64,000 nucleotides of DNA from Marinibaculum pumilum (GTDB taxonomy: Bacteria > Pseudomonadota > Alphaproteobacteria > Ferrovibrionales > Ferrovibrionaceae): NCBI RefSeq assembly GCF_042646425.1, contig NZ_JBHRTR010000048.1:124001-188000 (forward strand). Reading direction: 5' to 3'. A program made the position numbers and the translations under genes. This document shows positions 61,255-64,000 of this stretch, piece after piece. Every line of letters starts with the position of its first letter. Position 1 is the first letter of the stretch. The notes below the pieces were generated by a model, which saw only the letters and a list, made by a program, of their open reading frames with translations, did no database searches and was not told the origin of the DNA.

Positions 61255-61827
61255 ATGCCTGATATTTCTCTAAGCCAAGCCGCGTTCGAGCGCCTCCAGC
61301 GCCACGCGAAGCCATTTGTCGATACGCCGGAATCGGTGATCCTGCGGGCGCTCGACGCCCTGGAACAGCAAACGGGACAACCGATGCCAGACGCGAGCGA
61401 CGACGGATCGCCCGAACGGGAGATCGATGCGCGGGCTCTACCCCGCCTGACCCACACCAAGCTGCTGGATGCGGCAATCGACGGGGAGCGGCTGACAAAG
61501 CCCAACTGGAATTCGCTGCTCGATGAAATGCTGCGGCGTGCGATGCAGCGCGTCGGCAGCTTCGATGAGCTTCAGCGAATTTGCCCAGTCAACATGGTCA
61601 AGGGCCGCAAGGAAGACGAAGGCTACGGCCACCTGCCGGAGATCGACGTTTCCGTGCAGGGACAGGATGCCAACGGCGCCTGCCGGGCTATCGTGACGGC
61701 AGCGCAGGCTCTCGGCATGAGTCTCGATATCGGCTTCATGTGGCGGCACAAGGAAACTGCGGCCCATCCCGGCGAGCGGGGGCGGATTCGGCTGACCGGA
61801 TCAGGTAAAGGAAGCAAGGCGGCGTAG
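61255..61827 (+). CDS. Protein with N-terminal SeqA/RHH-like segment and conserved C-terminal domain of unknown function
   Basis: This 190-residue protein begins MPDISLSQAAFERLQRHAKP, FVDTPESVILRALDAL, like the SeqA/Arc ribbon-helix-helix DNA-binding segment. A conserved-looking domain follows from about residue 60: HTKLLDAAIDGERLTKPNWN, VGSFDELQRI, EIDVSVQGQDANGACRAIV and FMWRHKETAAHPGERGRIRL. The ATG at 61255 has AGGGGGCGGCG before it; an upstream ATG at 61210 lies in the promoter repeats. It opens the putative defence island. Function unknown; a DNA-binding regulator or effector is inferred. Confidence 0.75.
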   Translation: MPDISLSQAAFERLQRHAKPFVDTPESVILRALDALEQQTGQPMPDASDDGSPEREIDARALPRLTHTKLLDAAIDGERLTKPNWNSLLDEMLRRAMQRVGSFDELQRICPVNMVKGRKEDEGYGHLPEIDVSVQGQDANGACRAIVTAAQALGMSLDIGFMWRHKETAAHPGERGRIRLTGSGKGSKAA

Positions 61828-61913
61828 GTGCCGGGTTGGTCGGGGGCAAGTATGAACGAGCGCGTAATACTACCTTTGCGAGGGATACTGGACCTTCTTT
61901 GGGAGGAAACTGA

Positions 61914-63167
61914 ATGAAGATTTTTTGGTCCTGGCAGAATGACTACGCGCCAAAGATCAACCGGCACTTCATTCGGAAGGCGCTTGCGGAAGCCGTGGAA
62001 CGTGCTGGTGATGAACTCGGCCTTGAGGACGCAGAGCGCCCTGAGCTCGACCACGACACGAAGAACACGGCGGGGATGGTCGAGATCACCAACACCATCT
62101 TCAGGAAGATTTCGCGGTCGGCAGTGTTTGTGGCGGACCTGACGCCCGTCGCCGCTACTCCCGCCGGCAAGGCTCTGCCAAACCCCAATGTGCTGATCGA
62201 ATTGGGCTGGGCGCTGAGCGAACTCGGCGAGGGGCGGATCATCCCGGTCCTTAACACAGCCAGCGGCTACAAGCCTGACGATCTGCCGTTCGACATCCGG
62301 CATCGCCGCGCCCTGACCTATGAACTCGCGGAGGGCGCTGACAAGGCGGCGCAACGCAAAGCATATGAACGGCTCGTCGGCGACCTGGCCGGAGCCCTGA
62401 GCACCAACCTCCGGGAATACACAGAGGAACAGGCCGCCGAGGCCCAGATCGCGAGCATTCCGGCGAAGCCGGACAACCCATCAATATGGGCGACGGCAAG
62501 CGAGAAGCTGACCTGGCACGACAGTATGAGCGGCGACCGGAATGTAGCGTTTCCCGCCGTGCCGCGAGGCTATTTGCGAATTATTCCTGCCGGCTGGAAG
62601 AACAACATTCCTGCCGTCAGCGATATTGCGCGGCGACCGGACGATGAAAAGGTGATGCCCGTCGCACAAGGAACGTCCTCGGGCGATTTCGGTCCTTGCG
62701 AAGAGGGCTTTGTTTATCTCTGGTTCACAGGCGAAGATGCCAGCGGAGAGCCGGAAAGCCGGAACGTCGCCATGTGGTTCGATGAAACCGGCGAATATTG
62801 GGTCGTGCACGGAACCGCGATTCACGATTGGAAGTACGAGAAGTCGACCCTGAACGTTCATCGCCTGCTGACGGGTTGGGAGCAGGCTCTGCGCGCGGGC
62901 ATGGAGGCGCTGGACCGGCTTGGGGCGACCCCTGTCAGAAGAGTGGAAGCAGGTCTCGTGGGCATCCGCGGGGTCATGTGGCCCGCAGATTTTCTTGCCT
63001 ACTCCAGCCCGGCACGCAAGGAACGAACGATCATCCAGGTGCAACAGCGCGACTGGAGCGGCGATGCACAGCTTGCCTTCCTGACCGATGCCTACAACCG
63101 GATACGCGACAATTTTGCCCTGCCGCGGGCAGAGCGAAAGGATGTTGAAAAGCTGCTGGGGAGCTGA
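61914..63167 (+). CDS. TIR/deoxyribosyltransferase-like protein with C-terminal domain of unknown function
   Basis: This 417-residue protein has N-terminal residues 1-140 reading as a Rossmann-like TIR or nucleoside-deoxyribosyltransferase-type domain: IFWSWQNDYAPKINRHFI (3-20), an acidic HDT at 47-49, VFVADLTPV (71-79) and NPNVLIELGWALSELG (90-105, with E96 placed like a catalytic Glu), then LPFDIRHRR (124-132). Residues 190-417 form a second domain of unknown type (WHDSMSGDRNVAFPAVPRGY onwards). Such N-domains occur in bacterial defence proteins that cut NAD or nucleotides. GGGAGGAAAC precedes ATG. Lower GC than the left part. Confidence 0.72.
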   Translation: MKIFWSWQNDYAPKINRHFIRKALAEAVERAGDELGLEDAERPELDHDTKNTAGMVEITNTIFRKISRSAVFVADLTPVAATPAGKALPNPNVLIELGWALSELGEGRIIPVLNTASGYKPDDLPFDIRHRRALTYELAEGADKAAQRKAYERLVGDLAGALSTNLREYTEEQAAEAQIASIPAKPDNPSIWATASEKLTWHDSMSGDRNVAFPAVPRGYLRIIPAGWKNNIPAVSDIARRPDDEKVMPVAQGTSSGDFGPCEEGFVYLWFTGEDASGEPESRNVAMWFDETGEYWVVHGTAIHDWKYEKSTLNVHRLLTGWEQALRAGMEALDRLGATPVRRVEAGLVGIRGVMWPADFLAYSSPARKERTIIQVQQRDWSGDAQLAFLTDAYNRIRDNFALPRAERKDVEKLLGS

Positions 63168-63255
63168 CCTGCTGCCCATTCGCTTTGCTTGGGAGGTCAT
63201 GATCTTATAAAGTCATGAAGACAGGATGATTTGAGTGGCGGCAGGTTCTATAAAC

Positions 63256-63522
63256 ATGGGGACCAGGAAACAGCCGGCGCGGGGCTCGTCCGGGGCTGGA
63301 GAGAACCGCGCGTCCGGCGAAAAGGAAGTCCCGATCCAGGTCATGGTGCCGGAGGCCGTTCGGCGTCAGGTCGCGCTGATGGGCGCCGACCGGGGCGAGA
63401 ATATCAGGACTGTCGTGCTGCGCGGGCTGCGCGCCATCGGCATCGATATACCCGAATCCGAACTCGCCGACCGAAGAGGGCGCCGCCGGAACGGAAAAGG
63501 AGGCAGCGATGGCGCGCAGTGA
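63256..63522 (+). CDS. Small ribbon-helix-helix-like protein preceding ietA
   Basis: This 88-residue basic protein (MGTRKQPARGSSGAGENRAS) has an RHH-like core VPIQVMVPEAVRRQVALMGADRGENIRTVVLRGLRAIGI (about 28-66), a strand followed by two helices as in plasmid regulators such as ParG or CopG. An in-frame GTG at 63235 could extend it by 7 residues. It overlaps the AAA ATPase gene by 14 bases, so it is co-translated and may regulate it or act as an adaptor. Confidence 0.72.
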   Translation: MGTRKQPARGSSGAGENRASGEKEVPIQVMVPEAVRRQVALMGADRGENIRTVVLRGLRAIGIDIPESELADRRGRRRNGKGGSDGAQ

Positions 63523-64000
63523 CCTCCTCATAAACCTCGTGAAGTCAGGAGCCAGCGGCGACAAACTCGCGCTGAGAAAGACGGTGGAAGCGATTGTGGC
63601 GGAGGAACGGGCGAAGCAGCACAACGTGGTCGCCGATCGGATCGAAAAAGCCTACCGCTCGGCAAACGGTCATGGCGGCAGCACGACGATGAACACGGTC
63701 TTTTCCGAGCATAATTCACGTGCGCGCGACTTCATCGCCGAGATCACGCCGCGTCGCCGCCTGGAGGACCTGATCCTGCCGGAGACGACGCTGCTCGCCG
63801 TGCAGCAGCTCATCGAAGAGCAGCAGCGCGCGAGCCTGCTGCGCTCGCATTCGCTTGAGCCACGGCATAGCGCCCTGCTCGTAGGGCCTCCCGGCAACGG
63901 CAAGACTTCCCTCGCAGAGGCTGTGGCAGAGAGCCTCGCGGTCCCGTTCTTCGTCGTCCGATATGAAGCGATGATCGGCAGCTTCCTCGGCGAGACGGCG
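63509..64000 (+). CDS. ietA: IetA-like AAA ATPase, 3' end beyond window
   Basis: The 164 visible codons begin MARSDLLINLVKSGASGDKL, a basic helical N-domain, then EITPRRRLEDLILPETTLLA and Walker A GPPGNGKTS (126-134) in LLVGPPGNGKTSLAEAVAES, followed by FFVVRYEAMIGSFLGETA. This matches the ATPase of IetAS pairs, in which ietS downstream encodes a subtilisin-like protease. The pair was described as a plasmid stability/incompatibility toxin-antitoxin of pTiC58 and is listed among antiphage systems. AAAAGGAGG precedes ATG. The protease gene should follow just beyond 64000 plus the rest of ietA. Confidence 0.82.
   Translation, partial: MARSDLLINLVKSGASGDKLALRKTVEAIVAEERAKQHNVVADRIEKAYRSANGHGGSTTMNTVFSEHNSRARDFIAEITPRRRLEDLILPETTLLAVQQLIEEQQRASLLRSHSLEPRHSALLVGPPGNGKTSLAEAVAESLAVPFFVVRYEAMIGSFLGETA

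Noticed and set aside
61914..63167. Thoeris ThsB or CBASS/Pycsar TIR effector
   Set aside because: No ThsA, cyclase or other signature partner is visible nearby, and the C-terminal domain does not look like SAVED or STING. Only a TIR-like N-domain can be claimed.

Overview
The window is a very GC-rich chromosomal stretch of an alphaproteobacterium, probably a soil or plant-associated Rhodospirillales-like species. This rests on the codon bias, on a GntR-type biotin regulator (BioR) whose exact box precedes bioY (an alphaproteobacterial arrangement), and on the large number of Liv, peptide-type and hydantoinase-type catabolic genes. Genes are tightly packed, many with 4-base ATGA overlaps. No tRNA, rRNA or CRISPR array was seen. 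Two runs of N (55340-55461 and 59210-59337) mark scaffold gaps, and a family of roughly 100-base palindromic repeats is scattered between operons.

Layout. 0-10 kb: a VOC / ECF42 sigma / DGPF-protein module, small P-loop proteins, two LysR regulators with divergent targets (a cupin and the azoreductase azoR), a SulP anion transporter, and bioR-bioY. 10.4-15.9 kb: a peptide/opine-type ABC importer (binding protein, two permeases, one double-ATPase protein). 16-20.2 kb: a MOSC protein, a LuxR regulator divergent from a class A flavin monooxygenase with a DUF2783 partner, and pirin. 20.3-26.1 kb: a GntR regulator divergent from formamidase, biuret hydrolase, a second cysteine hydrolase (candidate triuret hydrolase), a cupin and allophanate hydrolase, a nitrogen-scavenging route from ureides to ammonia. 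The same tandem operator precedes this operon and the importer at 10.4 kb, which suggests one regulon.

26.3-37.9 kb: AraC and TetR regulators, a glutamine amidotransferase, a GFA protein, then a Liv importer divergent from two nearly identical luciferase-like monooxygenases flanking an alpha/beta hydrolase, ending at a strong terminator. 37.9-45.9 kb: ArsR with two SRPBCC proteins, a GMC dehydrogenase with its Tat-exported small subunit, tandem SDRs, a TauD-type dioxygenase, a His-rich CobW GTPase and a CxxC partner. 46-59.2 kb: a polysaccharide deacetylase with a histone-H1-like tail, an XRE-cupin regulator with a class III aminotransferase, divergent from a Liv importer (fused LivG-LivF) and hyuA/hyuB/N-carbamoylase genes, an operon for carbamoyl or hydantoin-like compounds.

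59.2-64 kb: the architecture decays. A methylglyoxal synthase fragment, a DUF2652 gene with an internal amber stop, and a broken ardC N-terminus joined to it mark the edge of a lower-GC, plasmid- or ICE-like segment. That segment holds a hairpin-rich non-coding stretch and an apparent defence island: a ribbon-helix-helix fusion of unknown function, a TIR/deoxyribosyltransferase-like protein with a large unknown C-terminal domain, and an RHH protein overlapping an IetA-like AAA ATPase that runs off the window.
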